A DNA stretch of 64,000 bases from Streptomyces agglomeratus (GTDB lineage: Bacteria; Actinomycetota; Actinomycetes; Streptomycetales; Streptomycetaceae), in contig NZ_MEHJ01000001.1 in the NCBI RefSeq assembly GCF_001746415.1, forward strand, positions 5,586,501 to 5,650,500, written 5' to 3'. Below the pieces are notes generated by a model, which saw nothing but the letters and a program-made list of their open reading frames with translations, searched no databases and had not been told where the DNA came from. Of the stretch, positions 16,371 to 25,660 are shown in pieces. How positions within the stretch are numbered: the stretch's first letter is position 1; each line of letters starts with the position of its first letter. Position numbers and translations under genes: made by a program.

Positions 16371-17732
16371 ATGGATAAGCAGCAGGAATTTGTGCTCCGT
16401 ACGCTGGAGGAGCGCGACATCCGGTTCGTGCGCCTGTGGTTCACCGACGTACTCGGCTTCCTGAAGTCGGTCGCGGTGGCCCCGGCCGAGCTTGAGCAGG
16501 CGTTCGACGAGGGCATCGGCTTCGACGGCTCCGCGATCGAGGGCTTCGCCCGCGTCTATGAGTCGGACATGATCGCCAAGCCGGACCCCAGCACCTTCCA
16601 GATCCTTCCGTGGCGGGCCGAGGCCCCCGGCACGGCCAGGATGTTCTGCGACATCCTGATGCCGGACGGCTCGCCGTCGTTCGCGGATCCCCGGTACGTA
16701 CTGAAGCGCATCCTGGCCAAGACGTCGGACCTGGGCTTCACCTTCTACACCCACCCCGAGATCGAGTTCTTCCTGCTGAAGAACAAGCCGCTGGACGGAA
16801 CCCGGCCCACCCCGGCCGACAACTCCGGCTATTTCGACCACACGCCGCAGAACGTCGGCATGGACTTCCGCCGCCAGGCGATCACCATGCTGGAGTCGAT
16901 GGGCATCTCGGTCGAGTTCAGCCACCACGAGGGCGCGCCCGGCCAGCAGGAGATCGACCTCCGTTACGCCGACGCGCTGTCGACGGCCGACAACATCATG
17001 ACGTTCCGCCTGGTCATGAAGCAGGTCGCGCTGGAACAGGGCGTCCAGGCGACGTTCATGCCGAAACCGTTCTCCGAGTTCCCGGGTTCCGGCATGCACA
17101 CCCACCTCTCCCTCTTCGAGGGCGACCGCAACGCCTTCTACGAGTCGGGTTCGGAGTACCAGCTCTCCAAGGTCGGCCGCTCCTTCATCGCCGGCCTCCT
17201 CAAGCACGCGGCGGAGATCTCCGCCGTCACCAACCAGTGGGTCAACTCGTACAAGCGCATCTGGGGCGGCTCGACCCGCACGGCCGGTTCCGGCGGCGAG
17301 GCCCCGTCGTACATCTGCTGGGGCCACAACAATCGCTCCGCGCTGATCCGCGTCCCGATGTACAAGCCGGGCAAGACGGGCTCGGCGCGGGTCGAGGTCC
17401 GCTCGATCGACTCGGGCGCGAACCCCTACCTCACCTACGCCGTCCTGCTCGCCGCCGGCCTCAAGGGCATCGAGGAGGGCTACGAGCTCCCGCCGGGCGC
17501 CGACGACGACGTCTGGGCCCTGTCCGACGCCGAGCGCCGCGCGATGGGCATCGAGCCGCTCCCGCAGAACCTCGGCGAGGCGATCGCCCTGATGGAACGC
17601 AGCGAACTGGTCGCCGAAACCCTCGGCGAGCACGTCTTCGACTTCTTCCTCCGCAACAAGAAGCAGGAGTGGGAGGAGTACCGCTCCGAGGTCACCGCCT
17701 TCGAGCTCCGCAAGAACCTGCCGGTGTTGTAA
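16371..17732 (+). CDS. glnA2: Glutamine synthetase-like gamma-glutamylpolyamine synthetase (GlnA2 type)
   Basis: A 453-residue type I glutamine synthetase-fold ligase. Visible motifs are FDGSAIEGFARV, the metal-binding HPEIEFFL, PGQQEIDL, GSGMHTHLS, NNRSALIRVP and RVEVRSIDSGANPYL. Length, sequence style and gene neighbourhood match S. coelicolor GlnA2 (SCO2241), reported to glutamylate polyamines in place of ammonia; this identity is from memory. The segment where true GlnA has the adenylylated Tyr (NLYDLP) appears here as DDDVWALSD, with Trp, so GlnE control is not expected. AGGAAACCAG precedes the ATG. The 286-base upstream gap shows no gene. A strong terminator follows. Confidence 0.9.
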   Translation: MDKQQEFVLRTLEERDIRFVRLWFTDVLGFLKSVAVAPAELEQAFDEGIGFDGSAIEGFARVYESDMIAKPDPSTFQILPWRAEAPGTARMFCDILMPDGSPSFADPRYVLKRILAKTSDLGFTFYTHPEIEFFLLKNKPLDGTRPTPADNSGYFDHTPQNVGMDFRRQAITMLESMGISVEFSHHEGAPGQQEIDLRYADALSTADNIMTFRLVMKQVALEQGVQATFMPKPFSEFPGSGMHTHLSLFEGDRNAFYESGSEYQLSKVGRSFIAGLLKHAAEISAVTNQWVNSYKRIWGGSTRTAGSGGEAPSYICWGHNNRSALIRVPMYKPGKTGSARVEVRSIDSGANPYLTYAVLLAAGLKGIEEGYELPPGADDDVWALSDAERRAMGIEPLPQNLGEAIALMERSELVAETLGEHVFDFFLRNKKQEWEEYRSEVTAFELRKNLPVL

Positions 17733-17767
17733 CCGCAGGTCAGCGCGTACTTTCTGATCGAGCGACC

Positions 17768-17802
17768 CTCCGGGCCGGCACCGCCACGGTGCCGGCCCGG
17801 AG
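17768..17802 (+). terminator. Intrinsic terminator of glnA2
   Basis: Perfect 15-bp stem CTCCGGGCCGGCACC / GGTGCCGGCCCGGAG with a five-base loop, 36 bases after the glnA2 stop. Confidence 0.9.
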
Positions 17803-17936
17803 CTCGGTCGGCGCTCCGGCGGCAAAGCCGGTGCGGTGGGGCCGTGGTGCGGCCCGGACCTGGCGGGGCACTGCGCCGGGTGGGACCATTCGGGTGAGGG
17901 CACCAGGTACCCCAGAAGCGCCAGAAAGGGGGAGAA

Positions 17937-18386
17937 ATGTCCGCGATCACGGAAAGCATCGACATCGCGCGGCGGCCCGAGGACGTCTTCTCCTACGTGA
18001 CCGACCCTTCGCACCTCCCCGAATGGCAGGAGAGCGCGGTGGCCGTGCGCCAGGTGGACGAAGGGCCTCTGACCGTGGGATCGCGCGTGGTGGTCACCCG
18101 CCGGATGGGCCGTCGGGAGATGTCGACGACCATGCGGATCGACGCGCTGGAAGCGCCGCGGAGCTGGCACATGCACGGTGTGGACGGGCCCGTACGAGGA
18201 GAGGTGACCGGCAGGATCGAGCCGCTCGGCGACGGCGAGCGGTCGCGGCTGACCCTGTCCGTCGACTTCGAGGCGCACGGGATCGGGAAGCTGCTCGTTG
18301 CGCTCGTCGTGCGGCCGCAGGTGCGCAAGGAGATGCCGGCGAACGAGGAGACACTGAAGCGCGTGCTCGAAGGCAGCGCGGCCTGA
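17937..18386 (+). CDS. SRPBCC (polyketide cyclase/dehydrase-like) family protein
   Basis: A 149-residue START/SRPBCC-fold protein: IDIARRPEDVFSYVTDPSHL (residues 8-27), PEWQESAVAVRQVDEGPLTVG, a central beta sheet and a C-terminal helix ending EETLKRVLEGS. The fold makes a deep hydrophobic pocket used for ligand binding or cyclisation, but the ligand cannot be inferred. GGGGGAG precedes the ATG at 17937. It is convergent with the flavin-oxidase-like gene, 13 bases away. Confidence 0.88.
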   Translation: MSAITESIDIARRPEDVFSYVTDPSHLPEWQESAVAVRQVDEGPLTVGSRVVVTRRMGRREMSTTMRIDALEAPRSWHMHGVDGPVRGEVTGRIEPLGDGERSRLTLSVDFEAHGIGKLLVALVVRPQVRKEMPANEETLKRVLEGSAA

Positions 18387-18399
18387 GGGATTCCGCCGG

Positions 18400-18960
18400 T
18401 CAGAAGAGCCAGCGGGTCTGGCTGTAGACGCCCTTGCCGAAGCCGAAAGCGGCGGTGGGCGCGACGCGGAACACCACCGCGCGGTCGCCGTCGTGCTGGA
18501 AGGCCCCGTCCCGGACGTCGAAGTGCCAGTCCGGGCCGTACTTCGCCTCGTACGCCGCCGCCAGGCGCCGCAGCCGGGCCTCGTCCCTCTCCCACACCGC
18601 CTTGCCCTCGACCACCAGGTCGAAGCCCTCGCGCAAGGTGTTCTGGCCGGTGGTGAGGACGACGTGCGGATTGGTGGCGAGGTTCTTCGCCTTGCGTTCC
18701 GCCGGGCCCGTACAGAAGTGCAGCGCGTTGTCCTGCCAGACGGCCAGCAGCGGGGTGACGTGCGGGCGGCCGTCCGGGCGTACGGTCGTCAGCCAGAACA
18801 GCTCGGCCCGTTCCAGCCACGCCACCGCGTCGGACCAGGGCGTCGCCGTCGCGGTTTCCTCGCTGTAGCGGCCGTCCAGGTCGGTACGCGGCTCGGGTGT
18901 GTCGCGCGGGGCTTCCCCCGGGGTGTCGGGCGGTGTGTCGCGCGGGGCTTCGTGCTCCAT
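18400..18960 (-). CDS. Pyridoxamine 5'-phosphate oxidase-like (split-barrel) flavin protein
   Basis: A 186-residue protein with a repeated Pro/Asp/Thr N-terminal tail (APRDTPPDTPGE then APRDTPEP, encoded by a short direct repeat) followed by a PNPOx-type split barrel: AELFWLTTVRPDGRPHVTPL, FCTGPAERKAKNLATNPHVV and a terminal KGVYSQTRWLF. Such proteins bind FMN, F420 or heme. The substrate is unknown and true pyridoxamine-phosphate oxidase activity is not implied. The ATG at 18960 gives a normal length for the family plus the tail. Confidence 0.88.
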   Translation of the reverse strand: MEHEAPRDTPPDTPGEAPRDTPEPRTDLDGRYSEETATATPWSDAVAWLERAELFWLTTVRPDGRPHVTPLLAVWQDNALHFCTGPAERKAKNLATNPHVVLTTGQNTLREGFDLVVEGKAVWERDEARLRRLAAAYEAKYGPDWHFDVRDGAFQHDGDRAVVFRVAPTAAFGFGKGVYSQTRWLF

Positions 18961-19057
18961 GGTGCGTGCCTCTCGCTCGCGGTCTGTTCTGCCTCGGTAC
19001 GTCTTCACTACGTCTTCCGAGGGCAGACCGCGAGCGGGAGCCGGACTCATCGGGACG

Positions 19058-21262
19058 TCAGCGGACGTCCGTCGCCGGCCCGGTCGTGACCGGCGCCGGG
19101 CCCACCGGCTGCCAGGCCGACGCACCCCTGCCCGTCCAGTACAGGCGGCCGTCCAGTGCCACACCGGCGACCCAGGGGTTGCCGGCCGTGTCCGTGGTGG
19201 CGGCAGGCGCGCCGCCGAAGAGGAAGCCGCCGCGGTTCCAGCGGGGTGCGCCCGCCGCCCCCGGAGGAAGCTCGGCCGTGCCGAGCCGGCCCGCGCCGTC
19301 GCGCGCGGCCAGCAGGCCGCCCGAGGCGCTTACCGGACCGAAGCCGGCCCGGCCGCCCAGGTCGGTGACCGCGTCCGTGGGCGCCGCCGCGGTCACCGCG
19401 CCGGGGGATGCGCCGACGGAGAAGCGGGTGGCGAGGACGGCGCCGGAGCCGGGCTTGCGGAAGTACAGGCGTACGCCGTCCCCGTCGGGGCGGACGGTCG
19501 GCGGCAGCGGCGTCGCGGGCAGGGCTGTGGGCAGGGGGCCGCGCATGGGGGAGCCGGGTGCGTCCTGGGTCCAGACGACGGTCGAGGTGAGGGTCTGTGC
19601 GAAGACGTAACCGCGGCCCGTGCTGTCGACGGCCGCCGACGGGTCGCCGAAGACCTGCGAGCCGCCCAGCGACCGCCAGGGAGTCCAGCTTCCGTTGGCC
19701 AGCTGCGTCCGGGAGCTGAGCGCGTGGCCGCCGTCGCGGAGGTAGAGCGTCGCGCGCCCCTCGCGGTCCACGGTCACGGCCGGGGCGCTGATGTCCAGGG
19801 AGCCGGCCGCGTGGGCGGCCGGCGGCAGGCCGAGGGACTGCCAGGGGCCGAAGGGCCCGCCCACGGCGCTCTGCACGGCGGTGACGACGTCGCGGCGGTA
19901 GCCGGCCGGACCGTCGAAGGACGTGCGGGTGCCGAAGAGGGCTATTCGGCCGTCGGGCAGCTTCTCGGAGGTGATCCCGCTGTCCAGGCCGGTCCCGCCG
20001 AGCAGCGTCGGGCCGGTCCACGCAGGCCGGGAGCCGGCCTTCGTGCCGGGCTCGCGGTGCCAGACGGCGAGGCGCGTGTCCAGTACGGAGAACGCCCACA
20101 GTTCGCCCTCGCGGGCGCCGCTCTGGAGCCACGAGGTGCTGGTGTTGCGCGAGTGGCGGATGCCGTACACCCAGCCGGGGCCCGTCGGGCGCCCCGCCAC
20201 CTTGCGGTCGCCGCAGCCGGCCTCCGCGTCGCAGTAGTTGTCGGGGTAGTCCGTCCAGGCGTACGTCTTCAGCGTGTGCAGCTTCTCCCGCACGGCGTCG
20301 GGGTCCAGTACGTGCGGCAGGCTGCCGTTGAGGTAGCCCAGGTAGTTCTGGACGGTGAAGTGCGGGTGGCCGCCGGACCTGCCGTACTCGGTGAGCGCCA
20401 GCTGGGCGAACCTGGCGCCGTACATGTGGTCCTGGTGGTCGGGCAGCATGCGCGGCGTGGCCTCGCGGCCGTTCGTCGGGTCGAGCATGCGCACGAAGGT
20501 CGGCTGGAAGCGCTCCAGCAGCCCGGTGATGGTCCGGACGACCTGGTCCTTGGAGTACGAGAAGTTCTCCGTGACCGGGGTGTCCGACGACAGCTCCGAC
20601 TCCAGGGCCGCCACCCGGCCGTCCCACAGGCCGTGCAGGCTGTGCGGCCGGTTCGCGGCGCTGGCGCCCGCCTCGTGCAGCTGGACCCAGACCAGGCTGA
20701 CCTCGGGGCGTGCCTTCAGCGTGTCGAGCTCGGCCCAGCCGCCGCCGTCCGTGCGGATCGCGGAGCGCTGCCAGGGGCTGGTGCGGTCGCCGGTGGCCAT
20801 TTCGGCGTACGCGGCGCGTATGCCGTTCTGCCGGGCCTCCGCGTAGCGCGCCTTGTCGGGGGCGGGCAGCGGGACGCCCTCGTTCGCGCCGCCGCGGAAG
20901 GAGTTGACGCCGTCCGCCTCGCCCGCCGTCAGGTAGACCGAGGTCAGGCGGTGGCCGGTGCGTATGGACTGGCTGAGGTCGGGGTTCATGAAGAACAGGT
21001 CGTCGTCCGGGTGGGAGACGATCTGCAACACCGACTCCCCGGCGGCGCGCACCGGCTCGGCCCGGCCCGCCGTCGCGTCCTTCCCCGCCCTGTCCGCCGG
21101 GCCGGCCGCCACGGTCCCGGCCGCCTTGGGGCCGGTGGCCGCCAGTGGGACGGCGGGACGGGCGAGCTGGATGCCCGTCACGGTCAGCAGCAACGTCGCG
21201 AGGACGACGCTGGGCAGAGCGCGGCGCGGCAGGCGGAAGGTATTACGGGCCCTGGGCGGCAT
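19058..21262 (-). CDS. Exported PIG-L family deacetylase with beta-propeller-like C-terminus
   Basis: A 734-residue secreted protein. A signal peptide or anchor (residues 16-42) precedes a PIG-L (LmbE) metal-dependent de-N-acetylase domain: zinc motif QIVSHPDDDLFFMNPD (near residue 82; HPDDD rather than the usual HPDDE), TAGEADG, PDHQDH near residue 275. Residues about 390-730 form several repeats of the kind APAVTVDREGRATLYLRDG and PSAAVDSTGRGYVFAQ, resembling a sugar-binding beta-propeller. It probably deacetylates an amino-sugar polymer or glycoconjugate outside the cell. No Shine-Dalgarno is evident. It is divergent from glnE. Confidence 0.9.
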   Translation of the reverse strand: MPPRARNTFRLPRRALPSVVLATLLLTVTGIQLARPAVPLAATGPKAAGTVAAGPADRAGKDATAGRAEPVRAAGESVLQIVSHPDDDLFFMNPDLSQSIRTGHRLTSVYLTAGEADGVNSFRGGANEGVPLPAPDKARYAEARQNGIRAAYAEMATGDRTSPWQRSAIRTDGGGWAELDTLKARPEVSLVWVQLHEAGASAANRPHSLHGLWDGRVAALESELSSDTPVTENFSYSKDQVVRTITGLLERFQPTFVRMLDPTNGREATPRMLPDHQDHMYGARFAQLALTEYGRSGGHPHFTVQNYLGYLNGSLPHVLDPDAVREKLHTLKTYAWTDYPDNYCDAEAGCGDRKVAGRPTGPGWVYGIRHSRNTSTSWLQSGAREGELWAFSVLDTRLAVWHREPGTKAGSRPAWTGPTLLGGTGLDSGITSEKLPDGRIALFGTRTSFDGPAGYRRDVVTAVQSAVGGPFGPWQSLGLPPAAHAAGSLDISAPAVTVDREGRATLYLRDGGHALSSRTQLANGSWTPWRSLGGSQVFGDPSAAVDSTGRGYVFAQTLTSTVVWTQDAPGSPMRGPLPTALPATPLPPTVRPDGDGVRLYFRKPGSGAVLATRFSVGASPGAVTAAAPTDAVTDLGGRAGFGPVSASGGLLAARDGAGRLGTAELPPGAAGAPRWNRGGFLFGGAPAATTDTAGNPWVAGVALDGRLYWTGRGASAWQPVGPAPVTTGPATDVR

Positions 21263-21435
21263 AGGAATGGTGCTTTCGGTGTGCGAGATGTGGCTACGGG
21301 ATGGGGTGCGCCCAGGACGGCGCTGATCATCGCGCGTGACTGTGGAGCAGAAGTGAAGAGGGTTTCACGTGGGATCCGGTTCACCGGCCCCGGAAACCCG
21401 TGATGTTGCGGATCTCACTGGCCTTCTCGGTCACA

Positions 21436-21474
21436 GTTCTTCGCACAGTCCGTCTCGGTTCTTCGCACAGTCCG
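21436..21474 (+). repeat. 17-bp direct repeat with 22-bp spacing in the PIG-L/glnE intergenic region
   Basis: GTTCTTCGCACAGTCCG occurs at 21436-21452 and again at 21458-21474, two helical turns apart, about 115 bases before the glnE ATG. The GTTC core and 11/22-bp phasing recall PhoP- or GlnR-type boxes of Streptomyces. The rest of the 325-base divergent gap (21263-21587) holds no gene. Confidence 0.6.
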
Positions 21475-21587
21475 CCCTGGTCCCGGCCCGGGCCGGAGGC
21501 CGTGCCGCTGCTCCTGCGGATAGGCTCGTGAGCCGGACCTTGCCGGACGGTTGTACGGACCGTGGGACGGCCGGAGCAGGAGGCAGA

Positions 21588-24500
21588 ATGTCGGCGCCGG
21601 GACGCAGGAGCAGTACCTTCACACGGCTGCTGCGGCACGGTTTCACGGACCCGTCCGCCGCCGAACGGCTGCTCGACGCCCCCGAGCTGGGGGCCGTACG
21701 GGGCGACCCGGTGCTCCTCGACGCGCTCGGCGCGACCGCCGACCCCGACCTGGCGCTCCTCGGCCTCGTACGGCTCGTGGAGGCGCAGGACGTCGCCGAG
21801 CGGCGCGTCTTCCTCGACACCCTCGTCACCGCCAAGCCCATGCGTGACCGGCTGCTCGGGGTGCTCGGCGCGTCGGAGGCGCTCGGCGACCACCTGGCGC
21901 GGCATCCGCGCGACTGGCACGCGCTCGTCACCTACGAGGCGGCGGATCTCCACCCCGGCGTCGCCGAATTCGAGCGGTGCCTCGCCGGCGCCGACGACGC
22001 GGTGTCGCTGCGGGTCGCCTACCGTCGCTGCCTGCTGTCGATCGCGGCCCGCGACGTGTGCGGTACGACCGACGTCGCGCAGGCGGCGGCCGAACTGGCC
22101 GACCTGGCCACGGCGACCCTGCGCGCCGCACTCGGAATCGCCCGCGCGGCCGCTCCGGAGGACGCCGCCATGTGCCGGCTCGCGGTGGTCGCGATGGGCA
22201 AGTGCGGCGGCCACGAGCTGAACTACGTCTCCGACGTGGACGTGATCTTCGTGGCCGAGGCGGCGGACGGGCCGCAGAAGCAGGGGGCGCAGGGCGGGCA
22301 GGGGGCCGACGAGGACAAGGCGCTGCGCGCCGCCACCCGGCTCGCCTCCCACCTCATGCGGATCTGCTCGGAGACGAACATCGAGGGCACGATCTGGCCG
22401 GTCGACGCGAATCTGCGGCCCGAGGGGCGCAACGGGCCGCTGGTACGGACGCTCTCCAGCCACCTCGCGTACTACCAGCGGTGGGCCAAGACGTGGGAGT
22501 TCCAGGCGCTGCTCAAGGCGCGGGCGGTCGCGGGCGACCTGGCGCTGGGCGAGGCGTACGTCGCCGCCGTCTCGCCCCTCGTGTGGCAGGCCGCCGAGCG
22601 CGAGAACTTCGTCCCCGACGTACAGAAGATGCGCCGCCGCGTCGTCGACAACATCCCGGCGGCGCAGATCGACCGCGAACTGAAGCTCGGGCCCGGCGGG
22701 CTGCGGGACGTCGAGTTCGCCGTACAGCTCCTGCAACTGGTGCACGGGCGCAGCGACGCGACGCTGCACCAGGGCTCGACGCTGGGCGCGCTGAAGGCGC
22801 TCTCGGCGGGCGGGTACGTGGGGCGGGCGGACGCCGTGCAGCTCGACGAGGCGTACCGCTTCCTGCGCGCCATGGAGCACCGCATCCAGCTGTACCGGCT
22901 GCGCCGCACGCACCTGGTGCCGCAGGACGAGGCCGATCTGCGGCGGCTCGGCCGCTCGCTCGGGCTGCGCACCGATCCCGTCGTCGAGCTGAACCGCGCC
23001 TGGCGGCGGCACGCGGGGTGGTGCGGCGGCTGCACGAGAAGATCTTCTACCGGCCGCTGCTCGACGCGGTGGCCCAGCTCGCGCCCGGTGAGATCCGGCT
23101 CAGCCCGAAGGCGGCGGGGCAGCGGCTCGAAGCGCTGGGTTACGCCGATCCGGCCGCCGCGCTGCGCCACCTGGAGGCGCTCGCGTCCGGCGTGACGCGC
23201 AAGGCGGCCATCCAGCGGACGCTGCTGCCCGTGCTGCTGGGCTGGTTCGCGGACTCCGCCGACCCGGACGCCGGGCTGCTCGGCTTCCGGAAGGTGTCCG
23301 ACGCGCTGGGCAAGACGCCCTGGTACCTGCGGCTGCTGCGGGACGAGGGGGCGGCGGCGGAGAACCTGGCGCGGGTCCTGTCGGCCGGGCGGCTCGCTCC
23401 CGACCTGCTCCTGCGGGCGCCGGAGGCGGTGGCGCTGCTCGGCGACCCCGAGGGGCTGAAGCCGCGCGGGCGGGCGCATCTGGAGCAGGAGGTGCTGGCC
23501 GCGGTCGGGCGCGCGGACGGTGCGGAGGCGGCGGTGGCGGCGGCACGCGGGGTGCGGCGGCGGGAGCTGTTCCGTACCGCCGCGGGCGACATCATCGGAT
23601 CGTACGGAACCGAGGAGAGCCCGGCCGAGGAGGACCCCGGCGCCCTCGTGGACCGGGTCGGCAACGCGCTGACCGACCTGACCGCCGCCACGCTGGCCGG
23701 GGCGCTGCGGGCCGCCGTGCGCGAGCGCTGGGGGGACACGCTGCCGACGCGGTTCGCGGTGATCGGGATGGGGCGCTTCGGCGGCCACGAGCTGAGTTAC
23801 GGGTCCGACGCCGACGTCCTGTTCGTGCACGAGCCGCGCGAGGGGGCGGACGAGCAGGAGGCCGCTCGGGCGGCGAACACGGTGGTGGCGGAGATGCGGC
23901 GGCTGCTCCAACTGCCCACCTCGGACCCGCCTTTGCTGATCGACGCGGACCTGCGGCCGGAGGGCAAGAGCGGGCCGATGGTGCGTACGCTCCCCTCCTA
24001 CGCGGCGTACTACCGGCGGTGGTCGCTGGTGTGGGAGAGCCAGGCCCTGCTCCGCGCGGAGCCGATGGCCGGGGACGTGGACCTCGGGCGGCGGTTCGTC
24101 GAGCTCGTCGATCCGCTGCGATACCCGAAGGCGGGGCTCGGTGACGACGCGGTGCGCGAGATCCGGCGGCTCAAGGCGCGCATGGAGTCGGAGCGGATGC
24201 CGCGCGGCGCGGACCCGACCCTGCACGCGAAGCTGGGGCGGGGCGGGCTGAGCGACGTCGAGTGGACCGTGCAACTGGTGCAGATGCGGCACGGCTCCCA
24301 GGTTCCCGGCCTGCGCACCACCCGCACCCGTGAGGCGCTGGCGGCGGCGGTCGCCGCGGACCTGGTGACGGCGGACGACGCGGCGGTCCTCGACGAGGCG
24401 TGGGTACTGGCGACGCGGGTGCGCAACGCGGTGATGCTGGTACGGGGGAGGCCGGGCGACACGTTTCCCTCGGACGGGCGCGAGCTGGGTGCGGTCGCGC

Positions 24501-24607
24501 GGTACCTGGGGTACGAGGCGGGCCATGTCGGAGACATGCTCGACGACTACCGGCGCACGACGCGTCGGGCGCGGGCGGTGGCCGAGGAGCTGTTCTACGG
24601 CGGGTAG
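21588..24607 (+). pseudogene. glnE: Bifunctional glutamine synthetase adenylyltransferase/adenylyl-removing enzyme, frame broken by one base
   Basis: GlnE attaches and removes AMP on the Tyr of GlnA-type glutamine synthetase according to nitrogen status. AGGAGG precedes the ATG. The first half (21588 to about 23018) has the AR domain with GKCGGHELNYVSDVDVIFV and TNIEGTIWPVDANLRPEGRN. The second half has the AT domain with GMGRFGGHELSYGSDADVLF and DADLRPEGKSGP. The frame changes at a run of four G (23015-23018): restoring one G gives AGVVRRLHEK and a continuous 1006-residue protein, the normal length. As printed, the first frame stops at 23195. In-frame GTG codons at 23018 and 23021 could restart the AT half. 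Sequencing error, true mutation, or -1 slippage are all possible. Confidence 0.9.
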
Positions 24608-24688
24608 GCGCCGCGATACGCGCTACCGGACGGGGGCGCGGGTGCGCATCAAGCCCGTCCGGAGTGCGGTGGTCCTATGGGCCCCGGA

Positions 24689-25585
24689 CTACATCCTGGC
24701 CGGCCACACCCGGCGGCGGCCCGTCCGGGGCCGGGACGCGTCCTCGGCGACCAGCTTCGGGAGGCGGTGCGGCAGCGAGCCGTACCAGGTGCGGCTGAGG
24801 GTGTAGCCGAAGGCGAGGCAGACCAGGCCGCCCACCGCGTCCAGCCAGAAGTGGTTGGCTGTGGCGACGATGACCACCAGGGTCGCCGTCGGGTAGAGCA
24901 GGCCGAGGACCTTCACCCAGGGCACGGAGGCCAGGGCGAAGATCGTCACGCCGCACCACAGGGACCAGCCGATGTGCATGGAGGGCATCGCGGCGTACTG
25001 GTTCGACATGTTCTTGAAGTTGCCGGACGCCATCGAGCCCCAGGTCTGGTGCACCAGGACCGTGTCGATGAAGCCGTGCCCGTTCATCAGGCGCGGCGGC
25101 GCCAGAGGATACAGGTAGTAGCCGAGCAGGGCGATTCCCGTAGTCGCGAAGAGGACGAGGCGGGTCGCGGCGTAGCGGCCGGGATGGCAGCGGAACAGCC
25201 AGACCAGCACACCGATCGTGACGACGAAGTGCAGCGTCGCGTAGTAGTAGTTCATCGACACGATCAGCCATGTCACCGAGTTCACGGCACGGTTGACCGT
25301 CTCCTCGAAGGCGACGCCCAGGCTCTGCTCGGCCCGCCAGATCCAGTCCGCGTTGCGCAGGGCCGCGGCCTTCTGCTCCGGCACCGCGTTGCGGATGAGG
25401 GAGTACGTCCAGTAACTGACCGCGATCAGCAGGATCTCGAACCAGATGCGCGGGTGGCGCGGGGAGCGCAGCCTCCTCAGAGCAGCGGACCGTGCGGAAG
25501 GCTGCTCCTGTTGCTCCTCGTCCACGACGGGTGAGGGGTCGGTGGCCGTCCGGCCTTCCAAAGTCTTCACGGTCGCGTCACCCAT
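24689..25585 (-). CDS. PAP2-superfamily membrane phosphatase/transferase
   Basis: A 298-residue polytopic membrane protein (about six helices). Parts of the PAP2 signature are visible: AAMPSMHIGWSLWCG (residues near 205) and ATANHFWLDAVGG (near 255), giving the catalytic His pair on the outer face. The YYYATLHF and YPLAPPRLMNGHGFIDT segments place it with the inositol-phosphoceramide synthase-like/PAP2 group found in actinobacteria, which act on lipid phosphates. The substrate is unknown. A charged cytoplasmic tail lies at each end. It follows malR on the same strand with a 75-base gap and is convergent with glnE. Confidence 0.9.
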   Translation of the reverse strand: MGDATVKTLEGRTATDPSPVVDEEQQEQPSARSAALRRLRSPRHPRIWFEILLIAVSYWTYSLIRNAVPEQKAAALRNADWIWRAEQSLGVAFEETVNRAVNSVTWLIVSMNYYYATLHFVVTIGVLVWLFRCHPGRYAATRLVLFATTGIALLGYYLYPLAPPRLMNGHGFIDTVLVHQTWGSMASGNFKNMSNQYAAMPSMHIGWSLWCGVTIFALASVPWVKVLGLLYPTATLVVIVATANHFWLDAVGGLVCLAFGYTLSRTWYGSLPHRLPKLVAEDASRPRTGRRRVWPARM

Positions 25586-25660
25586 GGGGAGAGAGTCTGC
25601 CAGATGAGCACCACCCTTCCGATCATCCTCCGGTCGGGTGACGCATGCACGTGCTGCGCG

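Noticed and set aside
16371..17732. Calling this gene glnA, the main glutamine synthetase I
   Set aside because: The adenylylation-site Tyr region is not conserved, and length and neighbourhood fit the GlnA2 polyamine-type ligase instead.
23018..24607. Adenylyltransferase half of glnE as a normal independent gene
   Set aside because: No ribosome binding site precedes GTG 23018/23021, and adding one G restores a full-length GlnE of normal size, so a split is less likely than a frameshift or sequencing error.
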